A stretch of 64,000 bases of DNA from Aequorivita capsosiphonis DSM 23843 (GCF_000429125.1 NZ_AUBG01000002.1:124001-188000); one strand, 5' to 3'; counted from the stretch's first letter, positions 8,435 to 17,745 are shown. Translations and numbers: made by a program. The notes: generated from the letters alone by a model not told the origin.

Positions 8435-11400
8435 CTATTCCATTAGAAATTTTCTAACAGACTCGTATGAATTTATATCTATCAGTTTAATGAAATACAG
8501 ACCCTTTTCTAATCCAAATACATCAATAACATCAATTCCGCGAGCATTTTGTTTAATTAATATTGGTTGTCCCAATTGATTGTATACCTCTGCACTCACA
8601 ATAGTCCCTGTAGTTTTAATGTGTAAAACGTCCTTTGTAGGATTTGGATAGATAGTTATTTTGTTTGTTTTAAAGTTTTCTATACTTAATTCATCAACAA
8701 TGGTAGTTGTTACTGTATTTGTGATAATAGGCGCATTAAAATCAAAGTATATATTGGCAAGATTTGAAATGTTGTCTCCTATATCCAAGGAATTTATAGG
8801 TTTTATTTTATATTGAATATACCCATGTGATTCATGTTCATTAATCGTGGATGCGGGTAGATTAATACCATCAAACCTGAAGGTCAATTGACCGCCATCT
8901 CTAATTTCTACAACTGTATTATGACTTGTATTTTGCAATTGAAGGGTGGTCCAATCTAAATTGGCGTCAAGACTATTTGTAACCTTCACGTTTATTGCTG
9001 CAGCAGTACCAACATTTTGAAAACGAATAATATAATGTAGAAAATCATCAGCTTGCTCAAGTAATATTTCATCACCTTCCAAAACCTGAATATCATTTGG
9101 ATCAAAAGAGTTGACAACTGTTTGGTTACACGTAAAAATATTGTCTTCTTCAGTATAATCTCCACTAACTGGAGTTATTTCTGCAACAAAAGTCAATATA
9201 TCGCCCTGTTGGTTGATTGGTGGAACCGCCACTTCTAAATTCACATCAATAGTTCGAGTTTCAAAAGGTAGGAATTCAGCATAATCAAAAGTTAAACTGT
9301 TAGTTGTTTGCGATGTAACTGGTTCGCTGGCGTCAAGAAAGCTAAGTTTAGTTCCATCAAAAGTTAAATTAATGTTTCCATTTAGTTCTGTTGAACCTAC
9401 GTTAGAATAAACTATTTGGTAGTTTGCATCAAAACCTGGCTGAGCCTGACTTAAAGGATAAACGGAAATATTTAAATCATTAATACTTTGATTGCGCTGA
9501 ATGCAGAAATCTGCAATTGCTACTTCACCTAAACCAGTGAAATTTGAATTATAAGAAACAGGATTGATATCATAATAAAACGGAAGCTCATAGGCAATAG
9601 TCGTAATAAAATTACCTTGCCCAGTATTTATTGAATATAAGCCATTGTTTTGTGAAAATGTTGCATAACTATCTGTTCCATTATCAGTAGTTATAAGAAC
9701 ATTGGCTATTGCAGAACTGTTTGTGCTACAGCCATTGTTTTCAGTATCAAAACTTATTTTTCCGTTTACGGCATTATAGATTGTTCCCAAGTTTTCATAC
9801 CAAGCTATTTTATTATCATTTTGCGATGCAGAAAGAATATCCATATCACCATCTCCATCAATATCCTTTGCATACACGTAGTGGGCTCCATCAGCCACGG
9901 AAGATATAACTTGTTGAGCTCCAAAGTTTCCGAGGCCATTTTTATTTTCGTACCAAGCAATTTTATCGTCGTTAAAAGATGCAGAAATTACATCTAAATC
10001 ACCATCATTATCAATATCTGCTCCAAATACTGATCTGGCTTCTAAAGCATTCGTTGTAATTATACGTGCTTCACTAAATGTACCAGTACCATCTAAATTT
10101 TCATACCAAGCAATTTTATTGTCCGATTGTGAAGCAGAAACAATGTCATTATCACCATCATTGTCTACATCAAACCCTTGTACTGAATGTGCTCCCATAG
10201 CATCTGTGGCAACTATTTGTTGGGCGCTAAAACTTCCCTGACCATCAGTATTTTCATACCAAGCTATTTTATTGTCTCCGGAAGAAGCTGAAACAACATC
10301 CATATCAGTATCGCCATCAAAATCGCAAGCGAATACACTTTTTGCAGAAAGGGCATCTGTACTTATAATATTCTGAGGGCCAAAATTGCCAGCGCCATCT
10401 GTATTTTCAAACCAAGTTATTTTATTGTCATCTTGCGAAGCGGCCAATATATCCATGTCGCCATCACCATCAAAATCAGCTGCAAAAATTGATTTTGGCT
10501 CAAGGATTTGACTATTTATTCTAATTGCAGGTCCATAATTACCCAACCCATCAAGATTTTCAAACCAAATAATTTTGCTGTAACTATTATTATTATAAAT
10601 AGCTGTTACAAGATCGTTGTCGCCATCACCATCAATATCTGTGTAAATGACAGTATATAATTCATTCTCGTTGCTTTCATATACAATATTTTGGTGGCTA
10701 AATGAACCTGCACCATTTAGATTGTTATACCAAGCAACCTTACCATCTTGCCAAGATCCAGAAACCACGTCTACTGTACCATCATTATTTATATCTGCTG
10801 CTACCACACAACTGGCACCATCTGCGTTTTCAGTAATGATTTGTTGTTCGCCAAAAGTACCAAGGCCATCTATGTTTTCGTATAAGGCAACTTTATCTTG
10901 TATTTTAGATGCAGACACCACATCCAAATCGCCATCAGAATCAGAGTCAAAAACATATATAGAATAGGTTCCAGGAGCATTACTACCTATTGTTTTCAAA
11001 GATCCAAAATTACCTTGACCATCAATATTTTCAATCCAGAATACATTTAAGGCATTTCCTTCTTTGCCAAACACAAGATCCATATCTAAATCTCCATCTA
11101 TATCAGCCGCTTGTACGGACCTTAAATCACTTATGTTTGTTATGATTATGGGTGTTGCAAAAGTTCCTTGTCCATCCGTATTTTTATAAAGTAATGCCTT
11201 ATTTTCGACATTAGTAACTGCAATAATATCCTTATCACCGTCATTATCAATATCAGTAACAGTAACGTCATAAAATCCTGTAGTGTTACTGTCAATTAAT
11301 CGAACGCCAGTACCAAAACCTCCTACTCCATCTAAATTTTCAAACCAATAAACACCTCCATAACCAACTTCCCCTTTAGCAGCAATTATGTCTAAATCGC

Positions 11401-12013
11401 CATCGCCATCTAAATCATCAGCATAAACAGCATTAACTTTTCCTGAGACACTTTGTAACAAAATTTGCCTTGGTCCAAAATTCCCTAACCCATCCAAATT
11501 TTCGTGCCAAGAAACTTTAAGATCCCAACTGCCTGTTATTACGTCCATATCACCATCACCATCTAAATCAGCAGCAAAAATTCCTCCAACAGGACTTGGG
11601 TAGCTTGAGGGAAATAAACGTTTTGGACCAAAATTTCCTAACCCATCTAAATTCTCATACCAACCTATACTCGGCTCATTACTATCACCAAAACCTGCAA
11701 TAACATCCATATCTCCATCGCCGTCTAAGTCTGCGGCATATACTTTTCTGGAAAGATATTCTATGTCTGTAATAACGTTAACTTGTCCGTATTGAAAGCT
11801 TCCGTTGTTGTTAGCGTACCAAGTAATACCACTTGTAATAGAAGCAGATAGCAAGTCTTCATCGCCATCACCATCGATATCTGCAGCAAAAACAGAAGTA
11901 GCTCCATCAGCAGCAAATGTTTTATCGATAATGATATGCTCTGTAAAACCAATTTGTGAAAAAATTGGTAAAGATGTTAGTACAAAAATGAAAGTTTGTA
12001 TTAATATTTTCAT
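8435..12013 (-). CDS. Giant FG-GAP/VCBS-repeat secreted protein with T9SS sorting domain
   Basis: 1192 residues. A Sec signal peptide (MKILIQTFIFVLTSLPIFSQ) is followed by about 14 tandem FG-GAP-like beta-propeller repeats of ~50 residues. Each has a calcium-loop core of the form AADIDGDGDMDIVSAS and a second strand of the form DNKIAWYENLDGLGNFG. The repeats end near residue 700. Then come a carboxypeptidase-regulatory-like segment, a domain with EVAVPPINQQGD, and a DUF11/DUF7619-like domain (FDPNDIQVLEGDE...FLHYIIRFQNVGTAAA). A T9SS type A sorting domain closes the protein (ITIYPNPTKDVLHIK...GLEKGLYFIKL). It is probably a surface or secreted calcium-binding adhesin-like protein. The gene lies between the two copies of a neighbouring gene's tail, so it is likely a late arrival at this site. 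Confidence 0.9.
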   Translation of the reverse strand: MKILIQTFIFVLTSLPIFSQIGFTEHIIIDKTFAADGATSVFAADIDGDGDEDLLSASITSGITWYANNNGSFQYGQVNVITDIEYLSRKVYAADLDGDGDMDVIAGFGDSNEPSIGWYENLDGLGNFGPKRLFPSSYPSPVGGIFAADLDGDGDMDVITGSWDLKVSWHENLDGLGNFGPRQILLQSVSGKVNAVYADDLDGDGDLDIIAAKGEVGYGGVYWFENLDGVGGFGTGVRLIDSNTTGFYDVTVTDIDNDGDKDIIAVTNVENKALLYKNTDGQGTFATPIIITNISDLRSVQAADIDGDLDMDLVFGKEGNALNVFWIENIDGQGNFGSLKTIGSNAPGTYSIYVFDSDSDGDLDVVSASKIQDKVALYENIDGLGTFGEQQIITENADGASCVVAADINNDGTVDVVSGSWQDGKVAWYNNLNGAGSFSHQNIVYESNENELYTVIYTDIDGDGDNDLVTAIYNNNSYSKIIWFENLDGLGNYGPAIRINSQILEPKSIFAADFDGDGDMDILAASQDDNKITWFENTDGAGNFGPQNIISTDALSAKSVFACDFDGDTDMDVVSASSGDNKIAWYENTDGQGSFSAQQIVATDAMGAHSVQGFDVDNDGDNDIVSASQSDNKIAWYENLDGTGTFSEARIITTNALEARSVFGADIDNDGDLDVISASFNDDKIAWYENKNGLGNFGAQQVISSVADGAHYVYAKDIDGDGDMDILSASQNDNKIAWYENLGTIYNAVNGKISFDTENNGCSTNSSAIANVLITTDNGTDSYATFSQNNGLYSINTGQGNFITTIAYELPFYYDINPVSYNSNFTGLGEVAIADFCIQRNQSINDLNISVYPLSQAQPGFDANYQIVYSNVGSTELNGNINLTFDGTKLSFLDASEPVTSQTTNSLTFDYAEFLPFETRTIDVNLEVAVPPINQQGDILTFVAEITPVSGDYTEEDNIFTCNQTVVNSFDPNDIQVLEGDEILLEQADDFLHYIIRFQNVGTAAAINVKVTNSLDANLDWTTLQLQNTSHNTVVEIRDGGQLTFRFDGINLPASTINEHESHGYIQYKIKPINSLDIGDNISNLANIYFDFNAPIITNTVTTTIVDELSIENFKTNKITIYPNPTKDVLHIKTTGTIVSAEVYNQLGQPILIKQNARGIDVIDVFGLEKGLYFIKLIDINSYESVRKFLME

Positions 12014-12036
12014 AGATCCTAAATAGTTTATTCTTA

Positions 12037-12044
12037 CAAAAATA
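12037..12044 (-). promoter_or_regulatory. -7 promoter box for the FG-GAP gene
   Basis: CAAAAATA on the plus strand, TATTTTTG on the coding strand, 24 bp upstream of the ATG at 12013. It fits the TAnnTTTG consensus. Confidence 0.45.
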
Positions 12045-12106
12045 TGTGAATTTTGTTAAAATATTATCTTCAATTTATATTTTCCAATTGATATTATTTA
12101 AAAAAT

Positions 12107-12212
12107 GATCGTTATATCCAAAATTCATCTGCATTAAATAAACGAATGATGGATATGGTAAAGGAAAGACTGAAAAGCAATATTCAACTTTTGGAATATG
12201 ATTTTGCTTAAA
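12107..12212 (+). pseudogene. Orphan 3' fragment of the 134-residue gene (repeat copy 2)
   Basis: The plus strand reads in frame as NDRYIQNSSALNKRMMDMVK and onward to EYDFA, then a TAA stop. It equals the last ~34 codons of the gene at 7984-8388; within the aligned tail the nucleotide changes are synonymous (for example ATT/ATC, TCT/TCA, TCC/TCT, GCT/GCA), and upstream only Ile/Arg differs. There is no start codon or 5' part. It is probably the resident gene end left behind when the FG-GAP gene was inserted. Confidence 0.9.
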
Positions 12213-12304
12213 TTAAGCTTTACATTCTAAGGGATAGCTTGTAAAATTTTCTTTATTTTTCTGATTTGAAACTAATTAGCAATTACGCTAATAATTTCTC
12301 CCAT

Positions 12305-12970
12305 CTATTCTATTTCCGAAAAAGGGATATTCTGAATTCGATATGATTCCCAACCCTGAAAATCAAAATGCCACCATTCAAATTCGTAAACCTTAAAGCC
12401 GTGTGCTTCCATTTTACTTCGCAGAAGGTCTCTCATTTCGCGTTGTTCAGCAGTTCCTCCTTCATATTCTGGGTAGGAACGCTCAGTCATCTCGTCATAT
12501 TCACCCGTCATTGCTACTGGTTTTCCTGTGCTTAAATCTAATAATGTTAAGTCCACAGCGCAACCTCTATTGTGGCGAGAGCCTTGTTTGGGGTTTGCTA
12601 CAAATTTTTTATCTTCTTTCGAGGTTATATCCCAAAAGACTTTGGTTACACTCCAAGGGCGATATCCATCAAAAATAATTAGACCATAACCCAGTGGTTC
12701 AAGCTCCTTGTTTACTTTCACCAGCTGCAAAGCCGCTGGGCGTTGTAGAAAAGCCCTAGCTTCGGTATAAACTGGTCTTCCCACAAAATTATTGCTACCC
12801 GCATAGCGAATGTCTAATTTTAAAGTTGGATCTAGCTTTATTAATTCAACTAAATCAGTTTGCTGAAAATTTCCTTTTTCCTGAGGTGGTTTTACCGCAC
12901 AACTGCTTATTAATAATACAAAACAAAGAATGAAAGTAACTAAAAGGAAGTTTTGTTTTTTCAGAAACAT
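12305..12970 (-). CDS. ddpX: D-alanyl-D-alanine dipeptidase, VanX/DdpX-type lipoprotein
   Basis: 221 residues, peptidase family M15D. A signal peptide with lipobox (LISSCAVK) anchors it in the envelope. The zinc ligands are visible in SRHNRGCAVDLTLLDL (His and Asp near residues 133-140) and EWWHFDF (His near residue 203), and FDGYRPWSVTK matches the family's substrate Arg region. It hydrolyses D-Ala-D-Ala. No vanH or ligase gene is near, so a role in D-Ala salvage from peptidoglycan is more likely than glycopeptide resistance. It stands alone on the minus strand. Confidence 0.9.
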   Translation of the reverse strand: MFLKKQNFLLVTFILCFVLLISSCAVKPPQEKGNFQQTDLVELIKLDPTLKLDIRYAGSNNFVGRPVYTEARAFLQRPAALQLVKVNKELEPLGYGLIIFDGYRPWSVTKVFWDITSKEDKKFVANPKQGSRHNRGCAVDLTLLDLSTGKPVAMTGEYDEMTERSYPEYEGGTAEQREMRDLLRSKMEAHGFKVYEFEWWHFDFQGWESYRIQNIPFSEIE

Positions 12971-13153
12971 AGTGAAATACTTTATTGATTTAAATTTGCT
13001 AATGATAATTTAATATTTTCTTCTAAAACAAGAAGACATTAAATTCTTTGATTAAGAATATCAAAGGTGCGATTATAAAATTTATATTCTATAATTAATT
13101 TCAATATGATTTATACCAGAATTTCCTACTAAAAGTGTTTGCTCTTCTAAAAC

Positions 13154-13855
13154 TTACTCCAAAAGGGAAACTCCATTCAAATCTGTGGTTAAAACATCGC
13201 TCATATAATCAAAAAATGGACGGAGTAAGCTATAGTGATGAATCAGGTTTTCCTTAAAGTCGGGCGCAAAAACCTCTTCATCTGTAAAGTCATGTTTAAC
13301 AGTAAAACTTTTAAGACGAATTAAATCTATGTTTTCATCTTCTGCATTAAAACCTCTTGGCGCTGTTTTAACTGCATTTCTTTGTATAAAACCTCCAAAG
13401 GCTTTTTTGAAATCCTTCTTCGCTAAAATCTCTCGAACTTCAGAAGGATCCATTTCAAACTCTTTTCTTATTCTTAATAGATCTGCGGGATTTGGATCAA
13501 AAAATCCTCCGGCCATATAACTGTTTCCACACTCTAAACGCAGGTAATATCCGCCACGGCGCTGTGCTCCTGCCCTACTGAAACTAACACTCCGGTGCGA
13601 ATTATAAGGCGTTTTATTTTTACTAAACCGAATATCGCGGTTTATTCTAAAGATTTTAGTTTTTGAAATCTCATCGGTTATATTCAAACTCTTTTCTACT
13701 TCGCTATAAAATTCCTTTAAAGCTTTTTCGTTGGTTAAATATTCTTTTTTATGCTCCTGCATCCAATCGCGATTATTGTTTTCTTTTAATCTTAAAAGGA
13801 ATTCAAAAGCCGATTTTGGTATGATCGGATTCATGTTTTTTTTATTTTGAATCAT
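13154..13855 (-). CDS. DUF2461 (TIGR02453) family protein
   Basis: 233 residues. The family hallmarks are FLLRLKENNNRDWMQEHKKEY near the N-terminus, FRINRDIRFSKNKTPYN near residues 65-82 and GGYYLRLE near 100. It has no signal peptide or membrane segment and is predicted cytoplasmic. No biochemical function is established for this family. The first two Met codons (MIQNKK and MNPIIP) are both possible starts; MNPIIPKSAFEFLL (13834) gives a length closer to homologues as I know them. Confidence 0.85.
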   Translation of the reverse strand: MIQNKKNMNPIIPKSAFEFLLRLKENNNRDWMQEHKKEYLTNEKALKEFYSEVEKSLNITDEISKTKIFRINRDIRFSKNKTPYNSHRSVSFSRAGAQRRGGYYLRLECGNSYMAGGFFDPNPADLLRIRKEFEMDPSEVREILAKKDFKKAFGGFIQRNAVKTAPRGFNAEDENIDLIRLKSFTVKHDFTDEEVFAPDFKENLIHHYSLLRPFFDYMSDVLTTDLNGVSLLE

Positions 13856-14153
13856 TAGTGTCCGATTAAAATATCACGAAATTTTGTTCAGCCAAAGCTG
13901 ACAGGCGCTAAAAGCAGTTTTATTAAGTGACAGCTTTCTGTTAGGTTCACTATTGAAATTTAACAAATAAAAGGTGTGTTTAATCAATTTGACCTAATTA
14001 TCAAGCTATTAGCAAGCAAGTCTTATGTCTTACCTCTATCAGCGAAGCGGCCCGCCCGCCGTAGGAGGGTCTTACATCTTAGTCGGACACGACTAATTTT
14101 GAAAGCAAATATAGGGCTTACAAAAACAACAAAATGATAAGCATTCACTTAAC

Positions 14154-15011
14154 TCAGCTCAAAATATTATTCGATTCTAAAACGTTTATCTGGGCTTCGG
14201 GATCAATTTTGTATATTATGTTTTTTATAACATCAAGTTTTTTGGTATTTCGGGTTACCAAAATCATTTTTTCATTGCTATCGTGGTGAATCAATTTTAA
14301 GATTCCATCGGTGCTTTTTCGGTTTAATAAAATCTCCTCTTGAATCAAAAGGTTTTTGGTAGAAAAGACTAGAATGGTTTTGTTCTGTACGGACTTCTTC
14401 ATATAATATTCTATGGTCTTACTGATGGCTATGATAGCCACGATACTATAAGCAGCCATCGTGAAATCTGCAAACACCATGGTGCCCAAAAATATTACAC
14501 TACCATCTACAATCAACATCAACTTATTATAAGGCAGTCTTATTTTAGTGGAAAGGATTCTAACCAGGATGTCATTCCCGCCCGTTGTTGCGCCAGCGTT
14601 CATTACGATAGCAACTGAGAAGCCAATGATCACACCTCCAAAAATTGAAGACATAAGAACGTCATCTATAAAAACCTTTCCTTCAGTTATGGATGAAATA
14701 ATATCAATATAGAATGATACAAGCACCATGGAGAACAAGGTTTTTAATCCTGTCTTATTTCCCAAAACCTTCGTGCCCCAAATTAAAAGAGGGATATTAA
14801 ACAACAATGCAACCCAACCGATTGAGAAACCCGTTAATTCTTTAATTACGATACTCAAACCCAAGATTCCACCGGGAACTATATTATGCGGAATGATCAA
14901 CAGCGCATATGCTGCTGCCAAAAGCGTGGAGCCTAAAAGCACATGAGTATAGCTTTTTAACTCGCTTAATACTAGTTGCTTTTCTAATTTGATGGCAAAA
15001 ACATTTTTCAT
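14154..15011 (-). CDS. YitT family membrane protein
   Basis: 285 residues. Five or so hydrophobic segments between residues ~20 and 185 (for example LLGSTLLAAAYALLIIP, IGWVALLFNIPLLIWG, IFGGVIIGFSVAIVM) are followed by a soluble C-terminal DUF2179 domain of ~85 residues (NKTILVFSTKNLLIQEEILL). The GATTGGNDILVRIL motif is typical. The function is unknown; some relatives have been linked to small-molecule transport, but nothing here tells the substrate. Confidence 0.88.
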   Translation of the reverse strand: MKNVFAIKLEKQLVLSELKSYTHVLLGSTLLAAAYALLIIPHNIVPGGILGLSIVIKELTGFSIGWVALLFNIPLLIWGTKVLGNKTGLKTLFSMVLVSFYIDIISSITEGKVFIDDVLMSSIFGGVIIGFSVAIVMNAGATTGGNDILVRILSTKIRLPYNKLMLIVDGSVIFLGTMVFADFTMAAYSIVAIIAISKTIEYYMKKSVQNKTILVFSTKNLLIQEEILLNRKSTDGILKLIHHDSNEKMILVTRNTKKLDVIKNIIYKIDPEAQINVLESNNILS

Positions 15012-15112
15012 ATTTAATCTTCTGGTTTTTATTTTGTTTAGGATGTAATTGGTATCAATAATGGAAATAAGTGTCGTGCGTCTTAACTTTCTAGCTTACT
15101 TCATTAAATAAA

Positions 15113-15151
15113 AAAAGTCCCTTTGATTTTGGGTTTATCAAAGGGACTTAA
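15113..15151 (-). terminator. Terminator (minus strand)
   Basis: Perfect 13-bp stem AAGTCCCTTTGAT (15115-15127) with ATCAAAGGGACTT (15137-15149). The A run at 15110-15116 gives a T run on the minus strand. It lies 100 bp before the yitT start, so it must end a transcript starting further right; together with the second terminator at 15281 it delimits a small unit. Confidence 0.8.
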
Positions 15152-15171
15152 AACAATTATTGAACTTTGTT

Positions 15172-15258
15172 TTATTCACTTTGATAAATATGTACATGCT
15201 TATGGAGGTTTCTCAACATCCAATGTTTATTATAATTGTAATGGGATGATTTTTTCAT
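15172..15258 (-). CDS. Possible 28-residue His-rich peptide between two terminators
   Basis: A short ATG frame, MKKSSHYNYNKHWMLRNLHK followed by HVHIYQSE, lies exactly between the terminator hairpins at 15281-15309 and 15113-15151 and is read toward the second. It has six His and four Lys/Arg-rich clusters and no hydrophobic segment. Expression is suggested only by the flanking terminators; the segment could instead encode a small non-coding RNA. I found no TAnnTTTG box in the ~25 bp upstream. Confidence 0.3.
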   Translation of the reverse strand: MKKSSHYNYNKHWMLRNLHKHVHIYQSE

Positions 15259-15280
15259 TTTATAAAGTGTACTATACTAA

Positions 15281-15314
15281 AAAAGCGTTCCTTTTGGGGG
15301 AACGCTTTTTATAA
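15281..15314. terminator. Bidirectional terminator downstream of the J-domain gene
   Basis: Perfect 11-bp stem AAAAGCGTTCC (15281-15291) with GGAACGCTTTT (15299-15309), loop TTTTGGG, A/T runs on both sides. The minus-strand J-domain gene at 15458-15910 ends 144 bp before it. Confidence 0.85.
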
Positions 15315-15457
15315 TCTATTTATAATCGTCCTATACCCCAGAGAATTCTCTGTACATTTTACAAATTGTATGTGAATGTAAGTGCTTCATTATTAGAGCG
15401 CGAAATTAGGACTATTTTTATGCTATTAAAATGGGCTTTATGAAAACTTTGACGTTT

Positions 15458-15910
15458 TTAAACCACTTCCTCAACAGCACGTTTTGATTTTCTATAAAGA
15501 TAGTTTGGATAAATTGTCCGTTTTGCAAAACGGTTAAGCTTATCGCTATTCACCATCTTGATATATACTTGTCTGGTTACTCCAAAATACTCATACGTAC
15601 TTCCATCTAAATAGGTAATCTCCAAAAGCATTCCTTTGTGTTGAAAATCGGCTATTCCCGAATTAGTAACAGTTTCGGTGTATTCTGCAAGATTTGCTTC
15701 TTTTGTTTCAGGAGCTATGCTTACAAGAAAATGATACCCATCTATTATTCTTCGGCTATTTACTTCGGCCTCCTCCTGTCTTTCATCTCCATCTTGAAAT
15801 TTATCTGGATGCCACTCTTTAACCAAATTACGGTAACTGGTCTTTAGAGCTTTTAATTCTATTTTTTGTTCAACCCCGAAGAGTTTTTTGTATTCATTAA
15901 TACGTTTCAT
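15458..15910 (-). CDS. J-domain plus KTSC-domain protein
   Basis: 150 residues. Residues 1-65 resemble a J domain: YKKLFGVEQ, a helix, then WHPDKF with the HPD motif that stimulates DnaK ATPase, then a last helix. Residues ~85-140 are a KTSC domain (LLEITYLDGSTYEYFGVTRQVYIKM...DKLNRFAKRTI), a small fold found in lysyl-tRNA-synthetase-like and nucleic-acid-related proteins. The fusion is common in Flavobacteria. It may act as a co-chaperone directing DnaK to a specific client; the client is unknown. Confidence 0.8.
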   Translation of the reverse strand: MKRINEYKKLFGVEQKIELKALKTSYRNLVKEWHPDKFQDGDERQEEAEVNSRRIIDGYHFLVSIAPETKEANLAEYTETVTNSGIADFQHKGMLLEITYLDGSTYEYFGVTRQVYIKMVNSDKLNRFAKRTIYPNYLYRKSKRAVEEVV

Positions 15911-16049
15911 ACTTTGTTTTTTCGAAGGCGCGAAATTACAGTATAATAGCTTACGAATTACATTTTTATGAAAAATAAAGATTTATTTAAAAATTCGCTT
16001 CACATTGTATTCTGAAATTGTATCTAAGTGTGTAACTGTATACCTCAAT

Positions 16050-16066
16050 TGTATAATAATTATACA
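16050..16066. promoter_or_regulatory. Palindrome upstream of the glycosyltransferase gene
   Basis: TGTATAAT-A-ATTATACA, a perfect 8+1+8 palindrome, 109 bp upstream of the glycosyltransferase start and inside a gene-free AT-rich stretch. A related half, TGTATAC-like sequence, lies just left (16036-16043). It may be an operator; no regulator gene is adjacent. Confidence 0.35.
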
Positions 16067-16174
16067 CTTTCTAAATCACGTGTTTTTGAACACACTTGTA
16101 TTTCAGGGTGTTATCCAATGGCATAGGAGTTGACAATAGGGACACGAACCAAAATACATTAAAGCATCCCTACA

Positions 16175-17641
16175 ATGAAAATGGAAATAGAGACACTTAC
16201 CTCAAACAATACAATCGATCAAACTAATATAAATTCATCTACTACTTCTTCAGAATATAAGAGAACGGAACAACTGGAAGAGATAGAATCGAAAATAAAT
16301 AAAATGGAAAAACCTGGGAAAAAACGATCAAACCCTTGGGGTATTTTCGTTCTGTTCAGTACTTTTCTATTAATGATTGGAGCGACTTATCTTTTCTTCT
16401 ATCTGGATACTGACTTTGCTGCATTTCGCGAAGAACGCTTAAGTTCAACTTGGGGCTTTGCTTTTTTAGTATTGGCTATGGGGCTATTTGTTTTTAAGGC
16501 GGGATTCTTTGTGTATACACTCTACCAATATTTTAGATATAAAGCTATTGAGTCTGTATCAAATGAGGAATTGCCAACTTGTACGGTTATCGTTCCAGCT
16601 TACAACGAAGGAAAACAGGTTTATGATACTTTAATGAGCTTGGCAAATAGTGATTATCCTGAAGCTAAATTACAGCTACTTTCTATTGATGATGGTAGTA
16701 AAGATGATACTTGGTACTGGATGAAGGAGGCCAAGAAAATATTGGGTGATCGTGTTGATATTTACCAACAGCCAAAAAACAAAGGAAAACGTCACGCATT
16801 ATACCGTGGTTTTAACTTAGGCTCCGGCGACGTTTTTGTAACAGTTGATAGTGACTCTATAGTGAAAGCGGACACTTTAAGAAATTTAGTAAGTCCGTTT
16901 ATCGTTGACGAAGATTGCGGTGCGGTTGCGGGTAATATTCGTGTGTTAAACAATAAAAAAGCACTTCTTCCAAAGATGTTAGATGTGAGTTTTGTATTGA
17001 GTTTTGAATTTGTGCGTTCGGCAGAAAGTAATCTAAACTCTGTATTATGTACACCGGGCGCCTTGGCAGCCTATAGAAGAACTGCTGTTTTTGCCTGCCT
17101 TCCAGAATGGATCAACCAAACTTTTATGGGGAAACCATCAGATATTGGGGAAGACCGGGCCATGACTAATATGATCTTAAAACAAGGTTATAAAGTATTG
17201 TTCCAAAGAAACGCTTATGCCTATACCAATGTACCAGAAAATTACACTGGACTATATAAGATGTTTATTAGATGGGGCCGAAGTAATGTTCGCGAAAATA
17301 TTGAAATGTCAAAATATGTTTTCACAAATTTTAGAGAAGAATCAAAAACAGGAATCCGCTTGCTATTTGTAAGCCAGTCGCTAAAGATTATAATGAGCTA
17401 TCCGTTTATCTTATTTATGATGTTCTTTATTGTAACGCATCCTATTTTATTCCTCAGCTCGACACTATTTGGAATTCTGATATTCTCAAGTTTCCCGATG
17501 TTATTTTATGCGAAAAGATATAACTTATCAGAATCCTTTTGGGCATTTTCATACAGTGTATTATACACATTTGCCTTATTCTGGATTACTCCTTATGCTA
17601 TTGCAACCGCAAGTAAAAGAGGTTGGTTAACAAGAGGCTAG
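16175..17641 (+). CDS. Processive family-2 glycosyltransferase (hyaluronan-synthase/NodC-like)
   Basis: 488 residues, inner membrane. The order is a charged N-terminal tail, two membrane helices (~residues 51-75 and 86-112), a GT2 domain (TCTVIVPAYNEGKQV near 135, DDGSKDDTW near 173, the metal-binding VDSDS near 225, and GEDRAMT near 325 as catalytic Asp region), the RWGRSN motif equivalent to QxxRW near 372, and three C-terminal helices (~400-480). It likely polymerises a beta-linked exopolysaccharide from a UDP-sugar and secretes it through its own channel. ATG at 16175 and 16181 are both possible. It is monocistronic. Confidence 0.88.
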   Translation: MKMEIETLTSNNTIDQTNINSSTTSSEYKRTEQLEEIESKINKMEKPGKKRSNPWGIFVLFSTFLLMIGATYLFFYLDTDFAAFREERLSSTWGFAFLVLAMGLFVFKAGFFVYTLYQYFRYKAIESVSNEELPTCTVIVPAYNEGKQVYDTLMSLANSDYPEAKLQLLSIDDGSKDDTWYWMKEAKKILGDRVDIYQQPKNKGKRHALYRGFNLGSGDVFVTVDSDSIVKADTLRNLVSPFIVDEDCGAVAGNIRVLNNKKALLPKMLDVSFVLSFEFVRSAESNLNSVLCTPGALAAYRRTAVFACLPEWINQTFMGKPSDIGEDRAMTNMILKQGYKVLFQRNAYAYTNVPENYTGLYKMFIRWGRSNVRENIEMSKYVFTNFREESKTGIRLLFVSQSLKIIMSYPFILFMMFFIVTHPILFLSSTLFGILIFSSFPMLFYAKRYNLSESFWAFSYSVLYTFALFWITPYAIATASKRGWLTRG

Positions 17642-17684
17642 ACATTAATTAAATTGAAATATTTTATTTCTTTATATTTAGGGA

Positions 17685-17745
17685 ACACCCGCATTACCAA
17701 GTTAAACAGCTATTAACCAACTAAAAACTAGTTTTGCGGGTGTAA
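17685..17745 (+). terminator. Hairpin after the glycosyltransferase gene
   Basis: ACACCCGCA near 17687 pairs with TGCGGGTGT near 17735 across a loop of about 40 nt that contains a small AAAACTAGTTTT palindrome. There is no strong T run, so it may be a structured 3' end or a weak terminator. Confidence 0.4.

Noticed and set aside
9709-10967. Plus-strand open frames inside the FG-GAP gene
   Set aside because: They are shadows caused by the repeated Asp/Gly codons of the FG-GAP repeats.
8296-12209. Integrase-type att sites around the FG-GAP gene
   Set aside because: There is no integrase, and the repeats are protein-coding alleles differing at synonymous sites, unlike short identical att cores.
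12305-12970. Vancomycin-resistance cluster
   Set aside because: Only a VanX-like dipeptidase is present; no VanH, VanA/B ligase, VanR or VanS neighbours exist.
15123-15314. Plus-strand 63-codon open frame
   Set aside because: It begins and ends inside the two terminator hairpins, so it is probably not expressed as a protein on that strand.
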